A stretch of DNA of 64,000 nt from RYN-230 sp963851025 (GTDB lineage: Bacteria; Actinomycetota; Actinomycetes; Streptosporangiales; Streptosporangiaceae): assembly GCA_963851025.1 (NCBI GenBank), contig CAWKOA010000006.1, positions 1 through 64,000 of the forward strand, in the 5' to 3' direction. Below are positions 41,992-51,635 of the stretch, one piece after another. Numbering within the stretch: the stretch's first letter is position 1; each line of letters starts with the position of its first letter. The position numbers and the translations under genes were made by a program. The notes under the pieces were generated by a model. It was given only the letters and a program-made list of their open reading frames with translations, was not told where the DNA came from and ran no database searches.

Positions 41992-43049
41992 GACGACACC
42001 GCCGCACTGTCCTGGACCGTGTCCTGCTGCCCGGCCTGGTCGTTCTTCGGCGGTCGCCGGCGGCCGCGCCGCGGCTTGCCCGGCTGCTCCTCCTCGGCGG
42101 CGTGCCCGGTGAGCGCGAGGAACACGTCATCAAGCGAGGGCCGCCGCAGGGCCAGGCCCTTGGTCTGGACGCCCCCGGCATCCAGCGCGCGGACCGCATC
42201 AATGAGGGCGTCCGAACCGCGGCCCCCGACACCTACGCTGACCACACCGGTCTCCTCGTCTACGTGCGGCTCGCCCTCCCCGACCGTGGCGATCGCGGTG
42301 ACAGCGTCCTTGGTCCGGTCCCGGTCGGGCACCGAGAACTCGAGCACGTCCCCGCCGACCCGGCCCTTCAGGTCCTCGGCCGTGCCGGCCGCGATGACGA
42401 GGCCGTGGTCGATGACCACGATCTCGTCGGCCAGCTCGTCCGCCTCATCCAGGTACTGCGTGGTGAGCAGCAGGGTCGTGCCGGTGGCCACCAGGGACCG
42501 GATGATCTCCCACATGCCCAGCCGGGACCGCGGGTCCAGGCCGGTCGTCGGCTCGTCCAGGAAGAGCACCTTAGGCCGGCCGACCAGGCTCGCCGCCAGG
42601 TCCAGGCGGCGCTGCATGCCGCCGGAGTAGGTCTTCGCGGCCCGGTTGGCCGCATCGTTCAGGTCGAACTGGGCCAGCAGCTCCGCGGCCCGGGTCCGGG
42701 CGTCGGCCCGCTTCAGGTGATACAGGCGCCCGATCAGTTCCAGGTTCTCCCGGCCGGTCAGCTCCTCCTGGATGGCGGCCGACTGGCCGGACAGGCCGAT
42801 CAGCCGGCGCACCGCGGCGGCCTCCCGCACGACGTCGCGGCCCTCGACCAGGGCGCGGCCGCCGTCCGGCTGCAGCAGCGTGGTCAGGATGCGCACCGCC
42901 GTCGTCTTGCCCGCGCCGTTCGGGCCGAGCACACCCAGTACCGTGCCGCGGGGCACGGACAGGTCGATGCCGCGCAGCGCGTGCACATCCCCGAATGACT
43001 TGGTCAGCCCCTCCACCAGGATGGCCGGCCCCGCGTTCGTCTCTGTCAC
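41988..43049 (-). CDS. ABC transporter ATP-binding protein (DrrA-like)
   Basis: 353 residues from a GTG at 43049 with GGGAGG upstream. Walker A GVLGPNGAGKTT, Q-loop region LSGQSAAIQEELTGRENLELIG, signature TYSGGMQRRLDLAASL, Walker B VLFLDEPTTGLDPRSR, H-loop region TTQYLDEADELAD. The C-terminal extension (LRRPSLDDVFLALTGHAAEEE) is the DrrA-type tail needed for permease coupling. It ends with a basic tail RRGRRRPPKN. It pairs with the DrrB-like permease. It lies downstream of the glycan gene cluster on the same strand but 209 bp away, so co-transcription is uncertain. Confidence 0.93.
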   Translation of the reverse strand: MTETNAGPAILVEGLTKSFGDVHALRGIDLSVPRGTVLGVLGPNGAGKTTAVRILTTLLQPDGGRALVEGRDVVREAAAVRRLIGLSGQSAAIQEELTGRENLELIGRLYHLKRADARTRAAELLAQFDLNDAANRAAKTYSGGMQRRLDLAASLVGRPKVLFLDEPTTGLDPRSRLGMWEIIRSLVATGTTLLLTTQYLDEADELADEIVVIDHGLVIAAGTAEDLKGRVGGDVLEFSVPDRDRTKDAVTAIATVGEGEPHVDEETGVVSVGVGGRGSDALIDAVRALDAGGVQTKGLALRRPSLDDVFLALTGHAAEEEQPGKPRRGRRRPPKNDQAGQQDTVQDSAAVSS

Positions 43050-43257
43050 TACGTCCTCCCTGTGCGGGCCCCCGGTCGAAGTCGCCCAGAATCCCGAACC
43101 TACCGGCAGCGCGGCCCTGACCGCGAACCGATAAATCGCGGTCCCCGCTGCGCATCCGGTGGCTATGACGACCACGGCGGCGGGAACTCATCGCGGCCCG
43201 GGCCGATGCTGAACGGGGTGCCCGGCCTGGGGGCCAGAGCGGGCCGGGATGGACGGT

Positions 43258-44908
43258 TCAGCGGCGGACCCAGAGCGTGACCGTGATGCCCTTGAAGTGC
43301 CGGCTCGCGGCCAGGGAGAAGCGGCTCCGCAGGGTGGCGTCCTCGGCGCGGACCGGGCCGGCCGTGAGGTGCGCGAACGGGGACCGGCCCAGCACCCAGA
43401 TCCGCTGGTAGCCGGCCATCAGCGACTGGACGGCGGCGACTGGCTTGTCGCGGCCCTGGAAATTCCCGGCCGCGGCGGGCGCCTGCGCCATCGCGAAGTC
43501 GCTGACCTGCCGGTAGTCCGCCGGGTAGCCGAGCCGGGCCTTGCGGAAGAAGTTGCTGAAGAACAGGATCCCGTCGCCCGGCTGCGCGCGGGCCGCCAGG
43601 TAGCGGGACGGCCCGCCGAAGTCGAACAGCCGGCTCTGCGGGGTGCGGACCCGCTGCTGCGGCCCGAGCTGGAGCACCAGGGCCAGCACGCAGACGGCCA
43701 CGCCGGGGGCCCAGAGCAGCATCCGCCGGCCGGTCGGCTGGCTGCCCGGGGCCAGCCACCGCCCGATCCGCAGCGCCCCGGCCCCGGCCAGCAGGGCGGC
43801 CCCGGCCTCGCCGTAGAGGACATAGCGGTCCACGTACAGCGGCCGGGCCAGCAGCGACTCGAGGATCAGCAGCACGCCGGGGACCACCAGCAGCGGCACC
43901 GCGACCGACGGCAGGCGAGACGCCGCCCTGGCTCCACCACGCGGGCCCGGGCACGCGGCGGCCCCGCTCCAGGGGCGGCAGCACCGCGGCCACCGCACAG
44001 CAGAACAGGAGCACGGCGACCGCGGTCGACGCGCCGAAGTAGTCGTGGAAGAGGATCCGCAGGCTCCCCGGGCCGGGCCGGGGAATCCAGGCCACGGCGG
44101 CGTCCTCGCGGGCGCTGAGCGCGGCGAGCGGCAGGACCAGGATCACCGAGACGGCCGCGGTGGCGGCCCAGTGCACGAGCACCCGCTGCCCGTACCGGGC
44201 CAGCAGCACGGTGACCGCGTGCGCCGCCACGACCAGCAGGGACAGCTCGTTCAGGTAGCCGCCTGCGACCAGCAGCACGGCGTAGGCCAGCCAGCGTCCC
44301 GCGGGGAAGCGGGCCCGGCTGGCTTCCTCATCCGCCGGGCGGGCCTCGGCGGCCAGGGCGTGCAGCAGCGCCAGCGTGGAGCCGGTAACGCAGGCGAAGA
44401 CCAGGGCGTACGACCGGGCGGTCTGCGCGTAGTAGCTGATCGTCGGGGTCAGCGCGACGATCAGCCCGGCGAACAGGCCGGCCCAGCCCGACCCGGTCAG
44501 CCGCCGGCCGATGATGACGGTCAGGGCCACGGCCACGACCATGGCGATCACCGAGGGGATCCGCATCACCGCCGGGCTGGTGCCTGCCGCCATCCAGCCG
44601 TGCATCAGCAGGTAGTACAGCCCGTGCACCGCGTCAACGTGGCGGAGCAGGTGGGCCAGCAGATGCAGCGGGAGCAGCGCGGCCCACCGGGTGGCCACCT
44701 CGTCGTTGCCCATGGCCGAGTCCCGCGCCAGCCCCCACACCCCGAGCACGGCCATGACCGCGGCGGCCAGGATGGCCGGCCCGTACCGGGGCACAGGCCG
44801 CTGCCGGGACGGTCCCGCGGCGGGTGCGCCGGCCGGCTCGGGCCGCGCTGGCGCCCCGCCTGGCCCGGCCGGCGGGACCGGGCTGCCGCGCTGCCCGGTG
44901 GAACTCAT
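43258..44908 (-). CDS. GT-C (GT39-like) membrane glycosyltransferase, frameshifted near 43940
   Basis: From the ATG at 44908, which overlaps the glfT2 stop (ATGA), a polytopic protein begins: a Pro-rich lead, then GPAILAAAVMAVLGVWGLA, WDSAMGNDEVATRW, where the acidic pair follows helix 1 as in PMT-type GT-C enzymes, and about eight further helices to LLFCCAVAAVLPPLERG. The frame then shifts near 43940; a second minus-strand frame (about 43960-43258) continues with SRLPSVAVPLLVVPGVLLILESLLARPLYVDRYVLYGEAGAA and a soluble C-terminal domain ending FKGITVTLWVRR. One base restores a protein of about 550 residues. It probably transfers a sugar from a polyprenyl carrier on the outer face of the membrane. 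It is the last gene of the glf/glfT2 operon. Confidence 0.85.
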
Positions 44909-46953
44909 GTCCCGGCGGCGGGCTGGTCCCCGGACCCGGCGAACGTCTGCCGCCACTGCTCCGGCCCGGTGAACCCGGGCGCCGCGGACCGGTACTCGGC
45001 GGCCAGCCTGGCCCACTGGCGGCGCAGCCGACGGTGCAGGATCAGGCTGCGCAGCCCCAGCGAGCGGAACAGCTTCGGGTCGCGCTGATACCACGAGGCG
45101 GTCGTGTTGTCGGCCGTGGACACCAGCGCGCTATCCAGCTTGACCAGCACCCACCAGGCCGCGTCCTGGCCCGGCAGCGCCAGCTGCGGCCTCTCCTGGG
45201 CACCCGGCCGCGGTCGCCGGAACTGGTGCACGGTGCCCGACGCCGCCTTGGCCAGCAGGTTGCGCCGGTTGGTCGGGGTGGTGGACGCCTTGACCGCCTC
45301 CGGGGCCCGCCGCCGGGGCGGGGGGAAGCTGTCCAGGTCGGTCTGGCCCCGGGCGTCGGGGTACTGCAGCCGGAACTCGCGGAGCTGCGCCAACTTGGTG
45401 CCGATCTCGGCGTGCAGGTGGGCGGGCCCGCGCAGCACGTCCTCGATGGCCAGGGCGCGCAGGGCCACCGTGGAGTACTGCATCGACAGCAGGGCCTGCA
45501 GCTGCCGCTCCAGGCTTTCCGCGATCAGCTGGCCGCCGTGAGGTTCTCTCGAGTGCATCAGCGCGGCCACGAGCCGGTTGCGCAGGTGGTAGTAGGCGTT
45601 CCAGTCCAGGGCGTCATTCTTGTCCGTCCACGGCGCCTGCCAGCAGGCCACGCCGGGCAGCGACACGGTCGGGTAGCCGTGGTCCCTGGCCCGCACCCCG
45701 TACTCGGCGTCGTCCCACTTGATGAACACCGGGATGGCGAGGCCGAGTTCCTTGATCAGCTGGACCGGGATCAGGCACATCCACCAGCCGTTGTAGTCGC
45801 CGTCGGCCCGGCGGTGCAGCCACGGGGTGTTGCGCAGGTTGCGGCGGCCGAAGTCGTGGCGGCTCTTGGTGTTCGGCGCGTTCCCCCACCACCACCGGTA
45901 GGGCGCGACCGCCTCGGCGTACGCGTGCAGCACCGAGCGCTCGTACTGGCTGAACATGTGGCCGCCGACGATCGTCGGCTTGCGGGCCAGGTCGGCGAAG
46001 GTGAGCGCGCGGAGGATCCCCTCCGGATCGATCTCGACGTCGTCGTCGGTCAGCAGCACGTAGTCGCTCTGGCCGGCCCGAACCGTCTCGTCCATGGACC
46101 GGGAGAACCCGCCCGATCCGCCGAGGTTGGGCTGCTCGATCACCTGCACCCGGCCGGCCAGCTTCTTGGCCGCGTCCTCGAAACCGGGGTGCTCGCTGGC
46201 CCGGGCGGTGCCCTGGTCGACCACGTAGACGGTATCGAGCAGGGGATAGAGGTCGGTGGCGTCACCGAGCGACCGCAGCTTGCCGACTACCTCATCGGGC
46301 TTGTTGAACGAGGTGATGCCGATGCTGAACCGGCCGGGCGGCGCGGGCTCGACCTGCGCCTGCCAGTCCGCCTCGATCAGCGTGGTCCCGCGCGGCCCGG
46401 CCACGATGTCGAACCAGTACCAGCCCCCGTCGATGAACGGCGCGAGCGACAGCGTGCGCTCGATCGTCTCCGGGTCGTCCGATTCGACGTTGATCGTCTC
46501 AACCGGGTGGCTGTGCCCGCGGGCCGTGGAACGGTACAGGATCACCTTTGACTCGCCCGCCAGGCGGATGCGGAGGGTCACCGCGTCCACGGTGGTCCAC
46601 CGGCGCCAGTAGCTGGCCGGGAACGCATTGAAGTAGGTGGCGAACGAGACCCGGCAGCCTTGGCTGATCAGCGCGCTGCGCCGTGGCCCGGCGGCGTCGA
46701 CCAGCTGCGCGGGCACGTCGGCGCCGAAGCGGATGCTCGACTGCGCCTCGCCGGCCACGGCGCTGCCGGTCGCGGTGCCGCCGGTCACCTTGCGCCCGGT
46801 GAGTTCCTCGGCCGCCATCTCGGCCGCCAGCTCGGCGGCGCCCCGGTCCATCTTGGTCTCCACGTACAGCGGCACCACGTCGAGGTCGTCGCCGGGGAAC
46901 ACCACCCGCTGCAGGACCCGCAGGCTGCGCTCCGCGGTGGCCTCGGCCGTCAT
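44905..46953 (-). CDS. glfT2: Galactofuranosyltransferase GlfT2-like (galactan polymerase)
   Basis: 682 residues, matching the length and layout of GlfT2: N-terminal beta-barrel (RVLQRVVFPGDDLDVVPLYVE, GCRVSFATYFNAFPASYWRRWT), a GT-A domain with SIGITSFNKPDEV, the DDD metal motif in LLTDDDVEIDPEG near residue 300, the FIKWDDAEYGVRARDHG region with the likely catalytic base near 410, and the C-terminal helical domain. GlfT2 adds alternating beta-1,5 and beta-1,6 galactofuranose from UDP-Galf at the inner face of the membrane. It overlaps glf upstream and the GT39-like gene downstream by 4 bp each, which supports a galactan operon. Whether this host makes arabinogalactan or another galactofuranan is open. 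Confidence 0.93.
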   Translation of the reverse strand: MTAEATAERSLRVLQRVVFPGDDLDVVPLYVETKMDRGAAELAAEMAAEELTGRKVTGGTATGSAVAGEAQSSIRFGADVPAQLVDAAGPRRSALISQGCRVSFATYFNAFPASYWRRWTTVDAVTLRIRLAGESKVILYRSTARGHSHPVETINVESDDPETIERTLSLAPFIDGGWYWFDIVAGPRGTTLIEADWQAQVEPAPPGRFSIGITSFNKPDEVVGKLRSLGDATDLYPLLDTVYVVDQGTARASEHPGFEDAAKKLAGRVQVIEQPNLGGSGGFSRSMDETVRAGQSDYVLLTDDDVEIDPEGILRALTFADLARKPTIVGGHMFSQYERSVLHAYAEAVAPYRWWWGNAPNTKSRHDFGRRNLRNTPWLHRRADGDYNGWWMCLIPVQLIKELGLAIPVFIKWDDAEYGVRARDHGYPTVSLPGVACWQAPWTDKNDALDWNAYYHLRNRLVAALMHSREPHGGQLIAESLERQLQALLSMQYSTVALRALAIEDVLRGPAHLHAEIGTKLAQLREFRLQYPDARGQTDLDSFPPPRRRAPEAVKASTTPTNRRNLLAKAASGTVHQFRRPRPGAQERPQLALPGQDAAWWVLVKLDSALVSTADNTTASWYQRDPKLFRSLGLRSLILHRRLRRQWARLAAEYRSAAPGFTGPEQWRQTFAGSGDQPAAGT

Positions 46954-48125
46954 TCGGCCGCCCCCGGCCCGGTGAGCGCGGCACCTTCGGTGAAGAACGG
47001 CTTGAGCCGGTTGTCGTACATGCTCAGCGCGGACCCGATGGCCATATGCATGTCGAGGTACTTATACGTGCCCAGGCGGCCGCCGAAGAGGACGCCCGGC
47101 TCGCGCCCGGCCATTTCCCGGTAGGCCAGCAGGCGGGCCCGGTCCTCCGCCGTATTGATCGGGTAGTACGGCTCATCGCCGCGGTCGGCGAAGCGCGAGT
47201 ACTCACGCATGATCACAGTCTTGTCCTTCGGGTACCAGTCACGCTCGGGATGGAAATGGCGGAACTCGTGGATGCGGGTGAATGGAACGTCCTCGTCCGC
47301 ATAGTTCATGACGGGCGTTCCCTGGAAATCTCCCGTGGGGAGGACCTCCATGTCGAAATCGAGGGTACGCCAACTCAGATCGCCGGCGGCGTATTGGAAA
47401 TACGCGTCGAGCGGGCCGGTGTACACCACCGGCACGTTGCCGGCCAGATCCCCGCGCAACTGGGCGAAGTCGGTGTTCAGCCGCACCTCGATGTTCGGGT
47501 GATCGGCCATCCGCTCCAGCCACGCGGTGTAGCCGTCCACCGGCAGGCCCTCGTAGGTGTCGCTGAAGTAGCGGTTGTCGAACGTGTAGCGCACCGGGAG
47601 CCGTGTGATGATCTCCGGTGGCAGGTTGACCGGGTCGGTCTGCCACTGCTTGGCGGTGTAGCCGCGGATGAACGCCTCGTACAGCGGCCGCCCGATCAGC
47701 GACACCGCCTTCTGCTCGAGGTTCTCGGCCTGGCCGGAGTCCGACTCGGCGGACTGCCCGGCGATCAGCGCCCGCGCCTCGTCCGGCGACATCACCGCGC
47801 CGAAGTACTCGCAGATGGTGCCCAGGTTGATCGGCATCGGGTAGACCCGGCCCTTGTAGACCGAGAACACCCGGTGCTGGTACCCGGTGAAGGCCGTGTA
47901 CTGGTTGGCGTACTCCCACACCCGCGTGTTCGAGGTGTGGAACAGGTGCGCGCCGTAGCGGTGGATCTCGATGCCGGTATCCGGCTCCCGCTCGCTGTAG
48001 GCGTTCCCGCCGATGTGCTCGCGGCGTTCCAGGACGAGGACGCGCAGGCCGAGATCACGGGTGCAGCGTTCGGCGATGGTCAGGCCGAAGAAGCCGGACC
48101 CGACGATGACGAGGTCAACGTTCAC
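46950..48125 (-). CDS. glf: UDP-galactopyranose mutase
   Basis: 391 residues. FAD-binding Rossmann motif VDLVIVGSGFFGLTIAERCT, then ERREHIGGNAYSE, HRYGAHLFHTSN, the active-site loop LIGRPLYEAFIRGYTAKQWQTDP and the C-terminal RLGTYKYLDMHMAIGSAL. It converts UDP-galactopyranose to UDP-galactofuranose with reduced FAD and supplies the donor for the GlfT enzymes next to it. It overlaps the GT2 gene upstream and glfT2 downstream by 4 bp each, so these genes are translationally coupled. Confidence 0.96.
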   Translation of the reverse strand: MNVDLVIVGSGFFGLTIAERCTRDLGLRVLVLERREHIGGNAYSEREPDTGIEIHRYGAHLFHTSNTRVWEYANQYTAFTGYQHRVFSVYKGRVYPMPINLGTICEYFGAVMSPDEARALIAGQSAESDSGQAENLEQKAVSLIGRPLYEAFIRGYTAKQWQTDPVNLPPEIITRLPVRYTFDNRYFSDTYEGLPVDGYTAWLERMADHPNIEVRLNTDFAQLRGDLAGNVPVVYTGPLDAYFQYAAGDLSWRTLDFDMEVLPTGDFQGTPVMNYADEDVPFTRIHEFRHFHPERDWYPKDKTVIMREYSRFADRGDEPYYPINTAEDRARLLAYREMAGREPGVLFGGRLGTYKYLDMHMAIGSALSMYDNRLKPFFTEGAALTGPGAAE

Positions 48126-49045
48126 CGGCGCACCGGCTCACCGTGCCCGGACCCGTGCCCGGAGGGTTCCGCCCCGCCCCCGGCGGCCTCGCCGCCGGCC
48201 TGGTGCTCGCCGTGCTCGCCGCGCTCGGTGTAGTGCGCGACGATCGGGCGGTACACCGCCCGGCGGAACCGCCACGGGATCATCCGGTAACCACCGCGGA
48301 CCAGGACGTTACGGACGTACTCGGGCGATGAGGTGAAGCCCTGGCGCCGGAACTCGCGCTGCAGCCGCAGTTCGGAGCGCAGCAGGTCGGTGCCGCCGCG
48401 CCGCTTGAACGAGGACTCACCGACCCGGTAGTAGACCAGCGGCTCGGCCACGTTGACGGCCCGCGCGCCGTTCTGCAGCATCCGGGCGAAAAGCGCGTAG
48501 TCCTCCATGAGCGGCAGGTCGCCGTACCCGCCCGCGGCGAGAACCGCCGTCCGCCGGTAGACGACGGTCGGGTGGTTGAACGGATCGTGCATCCGCGCGT
48601 AGCGGTGGATCTGCTCCGGGTCGGTCGGCGGTACCCGCTGGCCCACGACCTGGTCGATGTCCCCCACGAACTCCAGCAGCCCGGCCCCGACGATGTCGGC
48701 CCCGGCGATGAGCGGGAGCTGCACCTCGAAGCGGTGCGGCATGGCCACGTCGTCGGCGTCCATCCGGGCGATCACGTCATGCCAGCTCGCGGCCAGCCCG
48801 CTGTCCAGGGCCGGGCCCAGGCCCTGGTTGCGCTCCAGCGGGACCATGGTCACCGGGACCGGGCTGGCCGCCTCGAGCCGGCCGAGGCACGCAGCGAGTT
48901 CGTCACGGACGGGCCCGTCCCGGACGATGACCACCTGGCCCGGGCGCAGGGTCTGCTCGTCGACCGCGCTGCGGAAGGCCCGTTCCAGAAAGTCGGGGCG
49001 GTCGCCGTCGTAGACCGAGAGCAGGAGCGTGAAGGGCTCGTGCAT
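48122..49045 (-). CDS. GT2-family glycosyltransferase, first gene of the galactan operon
   Basis: 307 residues from the ATG at 49045, with GAAAGGCG upstream; longer frames to 49183 lack family residues. GT-A fold: FTLLLSVYDGDRPDFLERAFRSAVDEQTLRP, VVIVRDGPV, the MDADD metal motif in DVIARMDADDVAMPHR, and LPLMEDYALFARMLQNGARA with an acidic base. It resembles enzymes that add one sugar to a lipid-linked acceptor. It overlaps glf by 4 bp. A likely role is initiating or branching the galactan. The donor sugar is not certain. Confidence 0.9.
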   Translation of the reverse strand: MHEPFTLLLSVYDGDRPDFLERAFRSAVDEQTLRPGQVVIVRDGPVRDELAACLGRLEAASPVPVTMVPLERNQGLGPALDSGLAASWHDVIARMDADDVAMPHRFEVQLPLIAGADIVGAGLLEFVGDIDQVVGQRVPPTDPEQIHRYARMHDPFNHPTVVYRRTAVLAAGGYGDLPLMEDYALFARMLQNGARAVNVAEPLVYYRVGESSFKRRGGTDLLRSELRLQREFRRQGFTSSPEYVRNVLVRGGYRMIPWRFRRAVYRPIVAHYTERGEHGEHQAGGEAAGGGAEPSGHGSGHGEPVRR

Positions 49046-49324
49046 ATGCCGGGTTCGCCTTTCATGCCGGTGCAGGGGCACACTGCGGCGAGCTCGAGGA
49101 CCAGGGAGGCAGACGCCCCGGCCGGCGCGCGTTCGTGTAGACATTTGGGTTGTACAGCAGCAAATGCGGTAGGCGGACGCCACTTTACGGCAGCTATGCG
49201 ACGGATTGCTGGGTTACCGTCATCCGGCGAGTCCCCCAGCGCACCTGGTCTACCCTGGCAGCCAGATGCCATCCACCCATGCCTGACCTTACCCGCCCAC
49301 GCCCTGACCTGTTGAGGTGTACCG

Positions 49325-50623
49325 ATGGCCACGCGCGCCGCCGACCAGTCCCCCGCCACGCCTGCTGACGGCCGGCCGCGTCCCCGGGTCCTGGTGCACA
49401 TCGGCGAGCCGAAGACCGGCACCACGTTCCTGCAGCAGGTGATGTGGAGCAACCGGGCCGAGCTCGCGGCCCAGGGCGTGGTGCTGCCGGGCCACCATCC
49501 GCAGGACCACTTCCGGGCCAGCCAGGACCTGCGGGGCATCGAGAAGCGGGCCGACGACCCGGCGGGATCGTGGACCGGCGAGTGGGAGATCCTGGCCCAC
49601 CAGGCCCGGCAGGCCCCGCGGGCCGCGGTCATCTCCCACGAGCTGTTCTCCGCCGTGGACGGGGAGCAGGCCGCGCAGGCCGTCCGCTCCCTGGAGCCCG
49701 CCGAGGTCCACGTGGTGCTGACCGTGCGGGACATGGCGTCGCTGCTCCCGGCCGAGTGGCAGGAGACCATCAAGCACCGCAACGACCGGAGCTGGGAGGA
49801 CTGGCTGGCGGACGTGATCGACCGGGAATCGGCCGACCCGGACCGGCGCCAGTGGTGGTTCTGGCGCGTCCACGACACGCTGGCCATCCTGGCCCTGTGG
49901 GCCCGCCACGTGCCGGCGGACCGGATCCACGTGATCATGACCCCGCCGCAGGGGTCGGGAAACTCGGTGCTCTGGGAGCGCTTCGCCGGGCTGCTGGGTG
50001 TCGATCCAGGCGGGGTGGACCTGTCCCGGGCCCGGGCGAACACCTCCCTGGGCCTGCCGGAGATCGAGTTCCTGCGCCGGCTCAACCAGGCCCTGCCCGC
50101 CGAGATCCCGGACTGGTTCTACATGTGGACCGTGAAGGAGGGGGTCGCGCACCGGGCCCTGGCCGCCCGGCCGCGGGAAGGGCGCCTGGTGCTGCCCGCC
50201 GGCCGGGAGGCCTGGGCCAAGGACCAGGCGGAGGCCCTGGTCAGCGGGCTGGCGTCGGCGGGCTACGACATCATCGGTGACCTGGATGAGCTGCGGCCGC
50301 GGCCAGCACGGGAGCCCGGGACAACCGGCCCGGCCGGCCAGCCGGACGACCAGATCCTGGGCGCCGCGGTGGACGCCGCCGCGGCGCTGGTCGTCAACCA
50401 GTACCGCAAGGAGTATCCGGCGGCCGGCCCGCAGCCGGGACGGGCGGGCCGGGCCGGGCTGGCCAGCACTGGTCTAGCTAGCAGGGTGGAAGCGGCCATC
50501 GGGTCCTCCCCCCGGCTCAAGCGGACGGTGCGTGACCTGAGCAGCCGCTACCCGGCGGTGCGGAAGCTGCGCATCCTGACCTGGCAGGCCATGGAGCGCA
50601 CCCGGGCCCGGAAGCACTCCTGA
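49325..50623 (+). CDS. Sulfotransferase-family protein coupled to a GlfT1-like enzyme
   Basis: 432 residues. The P-loop-like 5'-phosphosulfate motif is VLVHIGEPKTGTTFLQQVMW near residue 25, followed by HHPQDHFRASQDLRGIE and the 3'-phosphate Arg/Ser region in VHVVLTVRDMASLLPAEWQETIKHR. The C-terminal half carries WYFMWTVKEGVAHRALAAR-like residues and a basic tail. It matches the large carbohydrate-type sulfotransferases of actinobacteria. The stop at 50623 lies 1 bp before the ATG of the GlfT1-like gene, so the pair is coupled. It is divergent from the glf/glfT2 operon across 279 bp. I infer that it sulfates the glycan made by the locus; this is not shown. Confidence 0.85.
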   Translation: MATRAADQSPATPADGRPRPRVLVHIGEPKTGTTFLQQVMWSNRAELAAQGVVLPGHHPQDHFRASQDLRGIEKRADDPAGSWTGEWEILAHQARQAPRAAVISHELFSAVDGEQAAQAVRSLEPAEVHVVLTVRDMASLLPAEWQETIKHRNDRSWEDWLADVIDRESADPDRRQWWFWRVHDTLAILALWARHVPADRIHVIMTPPQGSGNSVLWERFAGLLGVDPGGVDLSRARANTSLGLPEIEFLRRLNQALPAEIPDWFYMWTVKEGVAHRALAARPREGRLVLPAGREAWAKDQAEALVSGLASAGYDIIGDLDELRPRPAREPGTTGPAGQPDDQILGAAVDAAAALVVNQYRKEYPAAGPQPGRAGRAGLASTGLASRVEAAIGSSPRLKRTVRDLSSRYPAVRKLRILTWQAMERTRARKHS

Positions 50624-50624
50624 T

Positions 50625-51635
50625 ATGGCCTCCGACCAGCGTGATAGGGCGCCCGGCCAGCCGCGGGTGACCGCCGTCGTCGTCACCTACAACCGGCGGG
50701 ACCTGCTGACCGAGGCGCTGTCCGCGGTGCTGGCGCAGACCCGCGCCCCCGATGCGGTGCTCGTGATCGACAACGCCTCCACCGACGGCACGGCGGAGAT
50801 GGTCGCCGAGCGCTTCCCGGCCGTCCGCCTGGCCACCGCGGAACGCAACAGCGGCGGCGCGGGCGGTTTCGCCTACGGCCTCGCGCTGGCCCTGGCCGGG
50901 GCGGCCGACCTGGTCTGGCTGATGGACGACGACACCGTGCCCGAGCCGGGCGCGCTGGCGGCCATGCTCGACGCCCGGGCGCTGCACCCGGGCGGGGCGC
51001 CCGCGCTGATCGCCAGCCGGGTGGTGTGGACCGACGGCCGTCCGCATCCGATGAACACCCCGCGGATCAAGCCGTTCGTGGGAAAAGAGGAGCGCCTGGC
51101 CGCGGCCGCCGCGGGCTGCCTGCCCATCCGCTCCGCGTCGTTCGTCTCGATCCTGGTGGATGCGGGCGTGTGCCGGGATCGCGGCCTGCCCCAGGCCGAC
51201 TACTTCCTGTGGAACGACGACTTCGAGTTCACCGCCCGGCTGCTCCGCGGCCAGGCGGGCCTGCTCTGCCCGGCCAGCGTGGTGGTGCACAAGACCGCCG
51301 CGTTCGGCTCCACCGACGCCGACCCCGGCCAGCGGTTCTTCTACGAGGTGCGGAACAAGGTCTGGACGCTGCGGGCCGGCTCCGCGCTGGCTCCCGCGGA
51401 GCGCGTGCTGTACGGCGGGGCCACGCTGCGCCGGTGGGCCCGCACGTTCGCGAAGTCCTCCGACCGCGGCACGCTCCGGTCCTGCCTGCTGGCCGGCCTG
51501 GCCGCCGGGGCGCGGACCAGCCCGCGGCCCACCCGGGAGGTGCTGGCGTCAGCCGGCCTGACCGTGCCCGATGTGCAGCCCCAGCCCCAGCCCCAGGCTC
51601 AGGCGCCCGCCTCGCCGGGCTCCCCGTCCGCCTGA
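50625..51635 (+). CDS. GlfT1-like GT2 galactofuranosyl/rhamnosyl transferase
   Basis: 336 residues. GT2 fold: VTAVVVTYNRRDLLTEALSAVLAQTRAPDAVLVIDNASTDGTAEMV, ERNSGGAGGFAYGLALAL, the DDD motif in LVWLMDDDTVPEPGALAAML, and an acidic loop in YFLWNDDFEFTARLL. The N-G-G-A-G-G and D-D-D layout matches GlfT1, which adds the first galactofuranose residues to the rhamnosyl linker lipid. It starts 1 bp after the sulfotransferase stop. Its 3' end overlaps the convergent membrane-protein gene by 37 bp. The C-terminus is a PQPQPQAQ tail. Confidence 0.88.
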   Translation: MASDQRDRAPGQPRVTAVVVTYNRRDLLTEALSAVLAQTRAPDAVLVIDNASTDGTAEMVAERFPAVRLATAERNSGGAGGFAYGLALALAGAADLVWLMDDDTVPEPGALAAMLDARALHPGGAPALIASRVVWTDGRPHPMNTPRIKPFVGKEERLAAAAAGCLPIRSASFVSILVDAGVCRDRGLPQADYFLWNDDFEFTARLLRGQAGLLCPASVVVHKTAAFGSTDADPGQRFFYEVRNKVWTLRAGSALAPAERVLYGGATLRRWARTFAKSSDRGTLRSCLLAGLAAGARTSPRPTREVLASAGLTVPDVQPQPQPQAQAPASPGSPSA